NCBI RefSeq assembly: GCF_031085295.1
Contig: NZ_JAVFWO010000003.1
Span: forward strand, 372,001-436,000
Origin: Microbacterium psychrotolerans
GTDB taxonomy: Bacteria; Actinomycetota; Actinomycetes; Actinomycetales; Microbacteriaceae
DNA: 64,000 nucleotides
Direction of reading: 5' to 3'
Shown here: in pieces, positions 34,609-43,738 of the stretch
How positions within the stretch are numbered: position 1 is the stretch's first letter
How the letters are laid out: each line of letters begins with the position of its first letter
The notes under the pieces: generated by a model
Told to the model about the DNA's origin: nothing
The model's input: the letters and a program-made list of their open reading frames with translations, nothing else
Databases searched by the model: none
Translations under genes and position numbers: made by a program

Positions 34609-35522
34609 CCGCCCGGCTGCTCGAGATCCAGGATCTCTCCGTCGAATACGTCACCGAGGCCCGCACGGTGCGCGCTGTCGATCGAGTGTCCTTCTCGATC
34701 GCCGAGCGCGAGGTGTTCGGCCTCGCGGGGGAGTCCGGCTGCGGGAAGTCGACGATCGCCAACGCGATCCTGCGGCTGCTGCGGGACCCCGCCGTTATCT
34801 CCGGTGGGTCCGTCCGCTTCGCCGGCACCGATGTGCTGGCACTGAACGCCGAGGAGCTCCGCGAGTTCCGCTGGCGCAAGGTGGCCATGGTCTTCCAGAG
34901 CGCCATGAACGCGCTGAACCCCGTGATGACGATCGGCGACCAGATCGTCGACATCTACACCACCCATGACGGCGTATCGAAGAAGACCGCGCTCGCGCGC
35001 GCCGGCGAACTGCTCGATCTCGTGGGCATCCCGCGGGATCGACTGCGCTCGTACCCGCACCAGCTTTCGGGCGGGATGCGGCAGCGAGTCGTCATCGCGA
35101 TGGCGACGGCACTGCGACCTCCACTGCTCATCATGGATGAGCCCACCACGGCGCTCGACGTCGTCGTGCAGCAGGAGATCATGGCGCAGATCAAGGACCT
35201 GCAGCGCGAGCTGGGGTTCGCGATCCTCTTCATCACCCACGACATGTCGCTCATGGTCGAGCTCTCCGACCGGATGGCCGTGATGTACGCGGGGCGCTTC
35301 GTCGAGACCGCACGGTCCGAGGAGATCTTCGACACGCCGCAGCACCCCTACACCCGCGCCCTCATGAACGCCTTCCCGCCCATGTCCGGTCCTCGCACCC
35401 GACTGCAGGGCCTCGGCGAAGGTGTGAGGTTCCACGACATCCCCGATCTCGAACCGATCACGCCCACCCACTGGGTGGCGCCCAGCGACGACGACTCCCT
35501 GATCACGGAGACCATCTCATGA
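34605..35522 (+). CDS. ABC transporter ATP-binding protein, DppD/OppD type
   Basis: A 305-residue ATPase: Walker A GESGCGKST (about residues 43-51), Q-loop VAMVFQSAMNALNP, signature LSGGMRQR, Walker B LLIMDEPTTALD and switch His THDMS. The C-terminal part shows the oligopeptide-transporter extension beginning HPYTRALMNAFPPM. It is shorter than usual and lacks the Cys-rich element seen in many OppD proteins. It has 4-base overlaps with the permease before and the ATPase after it. Confidence 0.93.
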   Translation: MTARLLEIQDLSVEYVTEARTVRAVDRVSFSIAEREVFGLAGESGCGKSTIANAILRLLRDPAVISGGSVRFAGTDVLALNAEELREFRWRKVAMVFQSAMNALNPVMTIGDQIVDIYTTHDGVSKKTALARAGELLDLVGIPRDRLRSYPHQLSGGMRQRVVIAMATALRPPLLIMDEPTTALDVVVQQEIMAQIKDLQRELGFAILFITHDMSLMVELSDRMAVMYAGRFVETARSEEIFDTPQHPYTRALMNAFPPMSGPRTRLQGLGEGVRFHDIPDLEPITPTHWVAPSDDDSLITETIS

Positions 35523-36553
35523 CCGCACCCGAGACCCCCGTGCTCTCGACACGAGGGCTGCAGAAGACATTCACCATCGGCGGCGCATTCTCCCGCAAGC
35601 GGGTCCGCGCCCTCGGCGGCGTCGACCTCGACATCGCCCACGGCGAGGTCGTCGCGCTCGTCGGCGAGTCCGGCAGCGGAAAGTCCACACTGGCGCGCTG
35701 CATCGCCCGCCTCGAGCAGCCGTCGGCCGGCACCTTCCTCTTCGAGGGCGAAGACATCATCGCCACCTCCAAGCGGCGCGCGACCCGCGAGTACCGCTCA
35801 GCGGTGCAGATGATCTTCCAGGACCCCTTCGGGTCGCTGAATCCCGTCCACCGGATCGGTCACTTCCTCGAGCGTCCGCTGCGCATCCACGGTGCCGCAT
35901 CGGGCCGTGCCGCGCTGGAACACGCCAAGCGGCGGCTGATGGAGAAGGTCGGTCTTCCGGACGAGATGCTGGACCGCTACCCGCACGAACTCTCCGGCGG
36001 CCAGCGGCAGCGCATCGCGATCGCCCGCGCCCTCGCGGTGAACCCGCGGCTGATCCTCGCCGACGAACCCACGTCGATGCTCGATGTCTCGGTGCGGATC
36101 GGGGTGCTCAACCTCATGCGCACGCTCTGCGAGGAGCAGGGCATTTCGATGCTCTACATCACGCACGACCTCGCGTCGGCGCGGTACCTCGCCGATCGCA
36201 TCGTCGTGATGTTCGCCGGCGAGTTCGTCGAGGGCGGCGATGCCATGGAATTGCTGGCCAACCCGTCCCACCCCTACACTCGCCTGCTCATCTCTGCCGT
36301 ACCGGACCCCAAGCGCACCGACCCGTTCGATTCCGTCGAACGTGCGCAACTGCGTCGCGAGGTGCTGCATCCGACCGTCTGTCGCTGGTCCGGGCAGACG
36401 ACGGAGCCCTGCTCGAACGAACGTGCCGTGTTCCACCGGCTGAGTGAGCAGCCGGAGCACTGGGTGCGCTGCGGACTCTACGCACCCCCGTCGGATGCCC
36501 CGGGAACCGCCCTGGAACAGCCCGCACACGATCAGGAGAACAACGCCGCATGA
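35519..36553 (+). CDS. ABC transporter ATP-binding protein, DppF/OppF type
   Basis: A 344-residue ATPase: Walker A GESGSGKST, Q-loop QMIFQDPFGSLNP, signature LSGGQRQR, Walker B LILADEPTSMLD, switch His ITHDLASARYLAD. The C-terminal extension contains the short Cys pattern seen in OppF proteins (PTVCRWSG, EPCSNERAVFH, WVRCGLY), which can bind an iron-sulfur cluster in relatives. It heterodimerises with the preceding ATPase. The stop overlaps the first GH32 gene by 4 bases, tying transport to fructan hydrolysis. Confidence 0.93.
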   Translation: MTAPETPVLSTRGLQKTFTIGGAFSRKRVRALGGVDLDIAHGEVVALVGESGSGKSTLARCIARLEQPSAGTFLFEGEDIIATSKRRATREYRSAVQMIFQDPFGSLNPVHRIGHFLERPLRIHGAASGRAALEHAKRRLMEKVGLPDEMLDRYPHELSGGQRQRIAIARALAVNPRLILADEPTSMLDVSVRIGVLNLMRTLCEEQGISMLYITHDLASARYLADRIVVMFAGEFVEGGDAMELLANPSHPYTRLLISAVPDPKRTDPFDSVERAQLRREVLHPTVCRWSGQTTEPCSNERAVFHRLSEQPEHWVRCGLYAPPSDAPGTALEQPAHDQENNAA

Positions 36554-38019
36554 CGACGCATCCGATGACCACTCCGAGCCGGACCGCATCCGGTCTCCTG
36601 GAGCTCGCTGCCGCGGACCCGCACCGGCCCGCGTTCCACTTCGTCTCGCCCGCCGGCTGGCTCAACGACCCCAACGGGCTCACGCAGAGGGACGGCTGGT
36701 ACCACCTCTTCTACCAGTACAACCCCTACGCGCCCGTGCACGACCGCATCCACTGGGGCCATGCGCGCAGCACCGACCTCGTGCACTGGGAGCACCTGCC
36801 GATCGCGCTCGAGCCGACCCCCGGTCCCGACGTCGACGGATGCTGGTCCGGCGTCTTCGTCGACGACGGGGGAGTGCCCACGCTGGTCTACTCGGGGCGC
36901 CACGCCGAGGTCGAGCTGCCCTGCGTCGCCACGGGGTCCGATGACCTCGTCGAATGGACGAAGGAACCGGGGAACCCGGTCATCTCGGCACCGCCCGGGG
37001 ATCTCGACATCGTCGCCTTCCGGGACCACTGCGTGTGGCGTGAGCAGGCCGCGGAGGGAACCGGCCGATGGCGGCAGATCATCGGCGCCGGCATCCGCGG
37101 CGTCGGCGGCACGGCACTGCTCTACGAATCGGACGACCTGCGTTCGTGGAACTATCTCGGTCCGCTCCTCGTCGGCGACGCGGCGGGCCGGCCGCGGACG
37201 GCTCCGGACTGGACCGGAACGATGTGGGAGTGCGTCGACCTGTTCGCCGTAGACGGCGCGGACGTCCTGGTGTTCTCCGCATGGGACGACGGGGTGACCC
37301 ACCACCCGCTCTACTGGTCCGGCCGGTACCAGGGCGACCGATTCGAACCCCTGGCGCTGCACCGGCTCGACCTGGGCGGACGGTTCTTCTACGCGCCGCA
37401 GTCGATGCGAGACGCGACCGGCAGACGGCTCATGTTCGGGTGGATGCAGGAAGGACGAACGGATGCCGCGGCAGTCGCGGCCGGCTGGTCCGGGGTGATG
37501 TCGCTGCCGCGCGTCGTGACCGGGCGCCCCGACGGCTCGCTGCATCAGGCGCCGGCGCCCGAGGTCGATGCACTGCGCGCCGAGCTGCTTTACGACGGCC
37601 CGGCCGGCGAGGTCGGCGCGGCGGATGTCGGCGGCGACCAGCTCGACATCGAACTCGACGCGACGCTTCCACCAGGCGCCTCGATCGAGCTCGCCGTGCG
37701 CGCGACCGCGGACCGCGCGGAGCGCACCGTGTACCGCCTGCGCCGCGCCGGGGATGAGATCGAGCTCTCGCTCGACCGCAGCCGGTCCAGCCTCGACGAC
37801 ACCGTCGACGCGAAGCCGCTCGCAGGCGTCGTCGGCCTCGCCGGCGACACCGTGCGTCTGCGCCTCGTGGTGGACCACTCCGCCCTGGAGGCGTTCGCGA
37901 ACGGCATCCCGCTCGCCGCCCGCGCATATCCGACGCGCGAGGACGCCCTGGACGTCTCGGTCGACATCGACGGCGCCGCCGCGACGCTCCGTGTGTGGCG
38001 CATGGCGTCCGTGGACTGA
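36550..38019 (+). CDS. GH32 beta-fructosidase, cytoplasmic
   Basis: This 489-residue protein has a GH32 five-bladed propeller plus a C-terminal beta-sandwich (about 340-489). The nucleophile is D40 in WLNDPNG. The acid/base is E227 in WECVDLF, where the usual ECP is ECV. The RDP motif reads R158-D159-H160 (FRDHCVW). There is no signal peptide, so it acts inside the cell on imported sucrose or fructo-oligosaccharides. It overlaps the OppF-type ATPase gene by 4 bases. Changes in two of three family motifs may alter specificity; both catalytic carboxylates and the RD pair remain. Confidence 0.9.
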   Translation: MTTHPMTTPSRTASGLLELAAADPHRPAFHFVSPAGWLNDPNGLTQRDGWYHLFYQYNPYAPVHDRIHWGHARSTDLVHWEHLPIALEPTPGPDVDGCWSGVFVDDGGVPTLVYSGRHAEVELPCVATGSDDLVEWTKEPGNPVISAPPGDLDIVAFRDHCVWREQAAEGTGRWRQIIGAGIRGVGGTALLYESDDLRSWNYLGPLLVGDAAGRPRTAPDWTGTMWECVDLFAVDGADVLVFSAWDDGVTHHPLYWSGRYQGDRFEPLALHRLDLGGRFFYAPQSMRDATGRRLMFGWMQEGRTDAAAVAAGWSGVMSLPRVVTGRPDGSLHQAPAPEVDALRAELLYDGPAGEVGAADVGGDQLDIELDATLPPGASIELAVRATADRAERTVYRLRRAGDEIELSLDRSRSSLDDTVDAKPLAGVVGLAGDTVRLRLVVDHSALEAFANGIPLAARAYPTREDALDVSVDIDGAAATLRVWRMASVD

Positions 38020-38043
38020 CGCCACCCACCACCCACCCCCCAT

Positions 38044-38063
38044 AGGCAGCATCGACGCTGCCT
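38044..38063 (+). promoter_or_regulatory. Short stem-loop between the two GH32 genes
   Basis: AGGCAGC, loop ATCGAC, GCTGCCT makes a perfect 7-bp stem 18 bases before the start of the second GH32 gene. It may separate expression of the cytoplasmic and exported enzymes. No T-tract is present. Confidence 0.4.
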
Positions 38064-38080
38064 CAGATGAAAGGCCATCC

Positions 38081-39655
38081 ATGGAGGAATCGACTGCAGT
38101 CTCACGCCGCGCGCTCTTCGCCGGCGCCGGCACCGCCGCTCTCGCGGGCACACTGACCCTGGCAGGAGGAGGCGCGCCCGCCGCCGCGGCGGATGCGGCA
38201 TCCGTCCTCGGCACGACCTCGAAAGGACGCACTCGCATGCGCCCCGCCTACCACGTCAGCGTTCCCGACAACTGGAAGAACGACCCCCAGCGACCCGTCT
38301 ACATCGACGGCGAGTACCACTACTACTACCTCTACAACGCGGACTACAACGAGGGCGGTGCGGGCACCGCATGGCGGCGCGCCACGACGCGCGACCATGT
38401 GTCGTTCCGCGATCGGGGCATCGCCATCCCGAAGTTCAGCAACGGGAACGGCGACTGCTGGTCGGGGTGCCTGGTCGTCGATGAGCGGAACACCGCCGGC
38501 TACGGCGCGGGCGCGGTAATCGCGCTCGTGACGCAGGCGCCGCAGGGCAGGCAGGCGCAGTACCTCTGGTACTCCACGGATCGTGGGCGGACGTTCCGCC
38601 CCGGAGGCGACGCACCGGTGCTTCCGAACCCCGGCGTGCCGGACTTCCGCGACCCCAAGGTCATCTGGGACGCCGACCGCGGTCGATGGTTCATGGCGAA
38701 CGCGGAAGGGCAGCGGGTCGGGTTCTACGTCTCCGCCGACCTGCGCTCGTGGCGGCGCGTCGGCGAGTTCGTGCGGACCGACCTGGGGCTGATCGAGTGC
38801 CCCGACATCTTCCGCATGACCGCGGGCGACGGCACGGCGCACTGGATCCTCGGCATCAGCGCCAACGGCAAGGGGCGGGGGCTGCCGGCGACGTACGCGT
38901 ACTGGACCGGCGCGTTCGACGGAGCGTCGTTCGTTCCCGACCACGGCGAGCCGCGCTGGCTCGACTACGGGTTCGACTTCTACGGCGCCGTGACCTACCC
39001 GAACCACGATGCATCGGGCGCGGAAGACCCGACGCTGCGCCGTGCAATCGGATGGGCGAACTTCTGGGACTACCCCCACAACACACCCACGCTTGCGACC
39101 GACGGCTACAACGGCGACGACATGATCGTGCGCGATCTGCGGCTCACCGCGGGCGACGGCGGCTACTACCTCGCCTCCGCGCCGACGGCGGCCCTCGAGC
39201 AGTACGCCAAGAAGACGCACCGCCTGGGCGACGTCACCGTCGCCGGCGTGCGTGACCTCGAGCTGCGCTCGCTCGCCTACGACCTTTCGTGCGAACTGGT
39301 CTGGGACCCGGCGGCAGCGCCCTCCAACATCGGATTCGAGGTCTGTCGCGCGCCGGGCGGGGGCCGTCACGTCGCCGCCGGTGCGTTCCTGAACGGGCCG
39401 TTCACCTACGTGAACCGCCGCCCGACGATCAACCCCACCGGGGGCGAGTCGCAGACGCCGATCGATCCGTCGACGGGGCGCCTGGACGTACGGATCCTCG
39501 TCGATCGCACGAGCGTGGAGTTCTTCGTAGGCGACGGCCGCGTGGTGCACTCGCACCGGGTCTTCCCGCTCGAGGGCGACAACCGCATCCGGCTCTACGC
39601 CAACGACGGCTCGGCGACCTTCCGCGGTCTCACCATCCGCGAGCTGGCGGTCTGA
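38081..39655 (+). CDS. GH32 family enzyme, Tat-exported
   Basis: A 524-residue protein starting at the ATG at 38081 (AAAGG six bases upstream). The N-terminus VSRRALFAGAGTAALAG is a twin-arginine signal, followed by an Ala-rich cleavage region near residue 37. GH32 residues are D68 (WKNDPQR replacing WLNDPNG), the R190-D191-P192 motif (DFRDPKVIW), and E239-C-P-D (acid/base). The last 150 residues form the beta-sandwich, with RTSVEFFVGDG. It would split levan, inulin or sucrose outside the membrane, feeding the importer. It is the last gene of the locus. Confidence 0.9.
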   Translation: MEESTAVSRRALFAGAGTAALAGTLTLAGGGAPAAAADAASVLGTTSKGRTRMRPAYHVSVPDNWKNDPQRPVYIDGEYHYYYLYNADYNEGGAGTAWRRATTRDHVSFRDRGIAIPKFSNGNGDCWSGCLVVDERNTAGYGAGAVIALVTQAPQGRQAQYLWYSTDRGRTFRPGGDAPVLPNPGVPDFRDPKVIWDADRGRWFMANAEGQRVGFYVSADLRSWRRVGEFVRTDLGLIECPDIFRMTAGDGTAHWILGISANGKGRGLPATYAYWTGAFDGASFVPDHGEPRWLDYGFDFYGAVTYPNHDASGAEDPTLRRAIGWANFWDYPHNTPTLATDGYNGDDMIVRDLRLTAGDGGYYLASAPTAALEQYAKKTHRLGDVTVAGVRDLELRSLAYDLSCELVWDPAAAPSNIGFEVCRAPGGGRHVAAGAFLNGPFTYVNRRPTINPTGGESQTPIDPSTGRLDVRILVDRTSVEFFVGDGRVVHSHRVFPLEGDNRIRLYANDGSATFRGLTIRELAV

Positions 39656-39729
39656 CGACGGCGCTGGGCATCCCCGTCGGCTGCGCTGTTTGAGGTGGTG
39701 TGGGCTGAACTAGAGCACCGTCGGGTTTG

Positions 39730-40230
39730 CTAGAGGGGCATGCTCAGGACGATTCGGCGTGAACCGTTCGCCGGCTGATCGTCCTCGACGCGGTGCATCC
39801 CGATCTTCGCGGCCACTCGCTCGGAGGCGCGATTGTCTGGATGGATGATGGCAACCAGCTCCCGCGCCTCGACGTATTCGCGCGCGAAGTCGCGGCACGC
39901 CGCTGCGGCCTCGGATGCGAAGCCCTGGCCTTGCCATTGTGTGCCGACGTGGTACCCCACCTCGAGCTTCTTGATCCCGTTGACTGCCTGCCAGGTGAGG
40001 CCGCAGTCTCCGACGAAGTCGCCCTCGTGTGTCTCGATGATCCAGAGCCCGTAACCGTGCTCTGCGTAGTTGCGCTGGTTCCACTCGATCCATGCCGCGG
40101 CTTGCTCGCGGGTCTTCGGCGCGGGGTAGAACCGCATGACATCGGGGTCGCCCAAGAGGCCCGTCATCTCGTCGAGGTCCGCTGGCAGCATCTGGCGAAA
40201 TCGAAGTCTTGCCGTGTCTGGGGGAAGCAC
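39730..40230 (-). CDS. GNAT family N-acetyltransferase (RimJ/RimL-like)
   Basis: A 166-residue acetyltransferase. It opens with TARLRFRQMLPADLDEMTGLL, as in RimJ/RimL-type proteins. Acetyl-CoA binding motif A is at about residues 92-117 (EVGYHVGTQWQGQGFASEAAAA, with the Q/RxxGxG/A core QWQGQGFA). It ends with the NRASERVAAKIGM segment. The substrate is unknown; relatives modify ribosomal proteins or small amines. It is followed on the same strand by no partner. Confidence 0.88.
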   Translation of the reverse strand: MLPPDTARLRFRQMLPADLDEMTGLLGDPDVMRFYPAPKTREQAAAWIEWNQRNYAEHGYGLWIIETHEGDFVGDCGLTWQAVNGIKKLEVGYHVGTQWQGQGFASEAAAACRDFAREYVEARELVAIIHPDNRASERVAAKIGMHRVEDDQPANGSRRIVLSMPL

Positions 40231-40259
40231 CTCAGCACCCTATCGGAGGCGTTGCGACG

Positions 40260-41183
40260 TCAGGCGCTCGGGAACGCCGTTGCGAGGCGGGAGTGGATAC
40301 TGTCGACATCGATCGTCTGGGGCGGCGCTTCAACCATCCGCTTGACGAGCAGCCGGGGCCACAAGACTTGGACGCCGGCGACTGTGAACGAGCCCCCGAT
40401 GAGAGGCCGGTCGGCTTCGAGAAAGCAGAGGACGCCGGTGACGAGTGGCAGTTCGTCGCCGAGAGCCGCGGCGACTCGCGCAACCTGGGACTGCACGCCT
40501 TGCACCAGCTTCGTCCCGTCCCGGCCACCGATGCGGAGCGATTCGACCCGCGGTCGGAACAGACCGCCTTCGACCTGCAGTGCTGGGCGCTTGTCCACGT
40601 ACCGCTTGGCGTCGATCACCCACACGCCGGATGGGCCGATCGCGATGTGGTCGATGTTCGCGCGAGTACCGGGGATGCGGCGGTCGTGCAGCACCCGAAA
40701 GGTGTCGGGCAGATCGGCCAGGCGCCGGGCCATGAGCTCTTCGCCCACGGCACCGCGTTCCCAGGCCTTCGTGCTCTGCGGATCGTCTGACAAAGCGAGT
40801 ATCAGCCCGCCCAGTTTCGGGTGGTTCGTCCGGATCCGCTGCTCCCGACTGTCCTTGCGGCGTTCGTACTCGCGGCGGGCGGATCCGCCGGCGGTGCCCG
40901 GCTCGGGAGCAGCCTTGATAGCTGTGCAGTCGATGCAGCGCACGGTCTTCATTTCGCGCTCGTAGATCGCCTCCACGCCAGCCGCGAGCGCCTGGCCGCA
41001 GAGGCGGCACGTTCCGGCGTACCGCAGCCGCATGCGCTTGTCGTCTGGCCCCAGCTCCAGCGTCACGAGGCCGAACGTACCAGTAGGGGCGCGCCCGCCG
41101 TTCATGGCAACTCGCATCAAGTCGTGCAAGCGGGTAGGCGACCCGCGGTCTTGACTATCGACATAACGGACAACAACAGCCAT
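40260..41183 (-). CDS. NERD domain protein with N-terminal zinc-ribbon-like motif
   Basis: A 307-residue protein. An N-terminal CRLCG…CIDC four-cysteine motif (about residues 59-88) looks like a zinc ribbon. The NERD (nuclease-related) domain spans about 140-260, with the restriction-endonuclease-fold signature GAVGEELMARRL, HDRRIPGTRANIDHIAIGPSGVWVIDAKRY (D…D-x-K core, IDAK). NERD domains are predicted DNA nucleases of unclear role. The true start may be later than the ATG at 41183. It is divergent from an IclR gene. Confidence 0.82.
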   Translation of the reverse strand: MAVVVRYVDSQDRGSPTRLHDLMRVAMNGGRAPTGTFGLVTLELGPDDKRMRLRYAGTCRLCGQALAAGVEAIYEREMKTVRCIDCTAIKAAPEPGTAGGSARREYERRKDSREQRIRTNHPKLGGLILALSDDPQSTKAWERGAVGEELMARRLADLPDTFRVLHDRRIPGTRANIDHIAIGPSGVWVIDAKRYVDKRPALQVEGGLFRPRVESLRIGGRDGTKLVQGVQSQVARVAAALGDELPLVTGVLCFLEADRPLIGGSFTVAGVQVLWPRLLVKRMVEAPPQTIDVDSIHSRLATAFPSA

Positions 41184-41274
41184 ACGAGATCCGGCCTGCG
41201 CGGCATCCCACTTCCGCGCTCGTCACCCGCCTGGTGAGCCGAGCCGCAACGGCCCACCTCGATATCCTCTCCTT

Positions 41275-42069
41275 GTGACCCTGCGTGACGATGTCGCTCC
41301 CGAGCGGACCAGTATGGGCCGTGGGATGGACGTGGTGTCCTGCGTAGCTGAGATGTCCGCAGCGAGCGGGCAGGGCGTATCCGTGCAGACCATTGCGCGA
41401 GCGCTGCAGCGCGACCGGTCGCAGGTCTCTCGCACTCTTGCTGCGCTGGCGGAGGAGCGGTTGGTGTCGCGAGGTCCCGACGGTCGCTACCGACTGGCGT
41501 GGGCCTGGTACGCCTCCGCGGAGCTGCTGGTCGAAAGGCGTCTGCGCAGCGAGGGCCTCACGATTCTGGACGAGCTGTCAGCGGACGTGGGAGAGGCGTG
41601 CTTCCTCGGAGTCCTCGAGGGTGATGCGACGGTCACGATCGTCGAGAGCGTGCCGCCTGCCGCCCGCTTGATCGGTTCGTGGATCGGGCGAGCGTATCCG
41701 GCGTTCTGCAGTGACGCGGGTCAGGCGGTGTTGTGGGATGCCTCCGATGAGGAGGTTCGCGGTGTGTTCAGCCGCACGAGCTTCCGCAGCGCCGGTCCCA
41801 ACGCCGCCGCATCGGTCGATGAGTTCCTCGTGCGCCTGAAGGAGTCGCGGGCCAGGGGCTACGCGATCGTGGCGGAGGAGGCCGAGCCGGGCCTGTACTC
41901 GGTCTCGGCGCCGGTGTGGGACTTCCGGGGCGAAGTCATCGCCGGCCTGCAGATCGTGGGGGAACGGCATCGCCTGGAGTCGAGGTCGGAGGCTCTGGGA
42001 GCGGCGTGTGTCGACGCTGCGCAGCGTCTGTCGGCGATGCTCGGCGCGGGCGAGGCTCGGGGCGAGTGA
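41275..42069 (+). CDS. IclR family transcriptional regulator
   Basis: A 264-residue regulator with an N-terminal winged HTH (VSVQTIARALQRDRSQVSRTLAALAEERLVSR; core about residues 35-65). The IclR effector domain includes SWIGRAYPAFCSDAGQAVLWD and ESRARGYAIVAEEAEPGLYSVSAPV. The GTG at 41275 lies 7 bases after a TATCCT -10-like hexamer (41263-41268), so the mRNA may be leaderless. It is the first gene at the left end of the amino-acid catabolic island and a candidate controller of the permease or the homoserine operon. Confidence 0.88.
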   Translation: MTLRDDVAPERTSMGRGMDVVSCVAEMSAASGQGVSVQTIARALQRDRSQVSRTLAALAEERLVSRGPDGRYRLAWAWYASAELLVERRLRSEGLTILDELSADVGEACFLGVLEGDATVTIVESVPPAARLIGSWIGRAYPAFCSDAGQAVLWDASDEEVRGVFSRTSFRSAGPNAAASVDEFLVRLKESRARGYAIVAEEAEPGLYSVSAPVWDFRGEVIAGLQIVGERHRLESRSEALGAACVDAAQRLSAMLGAGEARGE

Positions 42070-42084
42070 CTCGGAGCGGGCTGC

Positions 42085-42837
42085 TCACGACTCCTGGATG
42101 AGCTGGCTCAGCCGTGCGCAGGCGTCGCGAAGCGCACTCTGGGCTTCGCGTGTGCGGCGCTCCCAGAGCCCGCCGCTGCTGATGCCGATGGAGACCACGA
42201 TGCCGCGCTGATCGCGGATCGGCAGTGCGAAGTCCCGCACGCCTTCGACGTATTCCTCGCGGGCATCCACCATGCCGAGCTTGCGGTCCCGCTCGAGCAG
42301 CTGATGGAGCTGATCGACCGATCTTGCCGCGCCCGGACCGCCGACTCCGACGAATTGCACGTCGGCGAGGAGGGCTTCGAGGTCATCGCGCGTGTGTTCC
42401 CAAAGGAGGGCCCGGCCGGGTCCGGTGCACCAGATGGGGGTCAGGATGCCGGGGCGCAGGTAGTCCGCGGAGACGCCCGGGCCCTTCTCGGAACGGAGCA
42501 GGATCGCGCCCGGCCCCTCGGCGGCGACCAGTTGCGCCGAAACCCCCAACGTGGAGGCGAGCACGCGCAGACTCTCGCGTGCCGCTCGGAGCCACGGCCG
42601 GCTCAGGGCCGCGGCGGCCCGGAAGTAGCCGTCGCCCGCCTTGAGCACCGCAGCGTTGTCGCGATCGAGGTAGCCCAGTTCTCGCAGCTCGCGTGTAAGG
42701 CGCGAGACGCGACTGCGCTCGATGCCGGTGGTCTCGGCTAGGCGTGAGGCGTTGTGCCCTTGCCTTCCCGATCGCTCCTGCGCCACCGCCGCGTCAAGCA
42801 GCGCGAGACCCTGCAGGAGTGAGGACGGGGCGCTCAT
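42085..42837 (-). CDS. IclR family transcriptional regulator (second)
   Basis: A 250-residue regulator convergent with the first IclR gene. HTH: NASRLAETTGIERSRVSRLTRELRELGYL (about residues 29-57). The effector domain contains RPGILTPIWCTGPGRALLWEH and REEYVEGVRDFALPIRDQRGIVVSIGIS. It lies 39 bases downstream of the broken alanine racemase gene, on the same strand as that gene and the APC permease. It may belong to the same transcript and regulate amino-acid use. It shares only family-level similarity with the first regulator. Confidence 0.87.
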   Translation of the reverse strand: MSAPSSLLQGLALLDAAVAQERSGRQGHNASRLAETTGIERSRVSRLTRELRELGYLDRDNAAVLKAGDGYFRAAAALSRPWLRAARESLRVLASTLGVSAQLVAAEGPGAILLRSEKGPGVSADYLRPGILTPIWCTGPGRALLWEHTRDDLEALLADVQFVGVGGPGAARSVDQLHQLLERDRKLGMVDAREEYVEGVRDFALPIRDQRGIVVSIGISSGGLWERRTREAQSALRDACARLSQLIQES

Positions 42838-42876
42838 GATCTGGGGTGCTTTCTGGGCCGATGGACGAGGGGCCGG

Positions 42877-43711
42877 TCACCCGGTGGGGGCCGTTTTGGA
42901 AGCCGGCACGTCGACGACGACGCGCCGGTTCAGCCGGGCCCACGCGGTGTACGAGCCGGCGGCGATGGTTCCGCTTGCCCGTTCGATGTCGGCGGAACGG
43001 AGCAGTGCGGATCCCTGCCGCCCGTAAAGTACCACTTCGTCGCCGACCTGAGCCGACGGCACCTGGGTCACGTCGATCACCAGACTGTTCATGGCCAGCC
43101 GGTCGATCACCGGCGCGAAGGCGCCGTGGACAAGAACGTGCGCCCGGCCGTCCAGCGTGCGGGGGTACCCGTCGGCGTAGCCGGCGGGTATGACGGCCCG
43201 CCGGCTGTCGCGATCGATGCGTGCGGCCCTGTCGTATCCGACCGTGCTGCCCGCCGGGTACGGGTTGATCGCCGCGATGCGCGACACCAGCCTCATAGCC
43301 GGACGCAACCCAGGGACCGCGGCCGACGTGTCGGCGTAGAGCGCGGCACCCGAGCGAGCGGGCGGCGGCAGTCACGACACGCGTGTGATCGCCGCCGCCC
43401 ACCCACTCTTCGATATCGAGGAGGCCACCCTCCTGGATCTCGTCGCGCAGCGCCGCGCGGAGGCGGATGACGCGTCCCGAGAATCCCAGCCGCCGTGCCT
43501 CCCCGGCCTCCTTGTTGGACGTGATCCCGATTGTGTCGATACCGGCCGCCATCAGGATCGGCAGGACGACCGGGATGCCGTGGCCATAGGCGTCCGCCTT
43601 CACCACCCCGCAGAGCCGCGTCGCGATGCTGACCTCGCCTCGTACGACGTCGAGGTTGTGGGCGATGGCGCCGGCGTCGATCTCGACCCAGACGGGACTC
43701 GTGGTGTTCAT
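42877..43711 (-). pseudogene. Alanine racemase-like gene with an internal out-of-frame deletion
   Basis: The N-terminal piece (43711 to about 43350) encodes VWVEIDAGAIAHNLDVVR and VVKADAYGHG, with the PLP lysine K38. The C-terminal piece is in another frame (about 43350 to 42877) and encodes SGAALYADTSAAVPGLRPAM, then AGYADGYPR with the catalytic Tyr, and the C-terminal beta-domain. Intact racemases have about 360-380 residues; these pieces total about 260. Roughly 100-130 residues of the TIM barrel, between the PEVxS-like region and the RPG-like segment, are missing at the junction. So this is a deletion rather than a single-base frameshift. It sits 27 bases downstream of the APC permease gene. 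Confidence 0.75.
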
Positions 43712-43738
43712 GCGTGGCGGTGGCGTGGTCGGCGCGGT

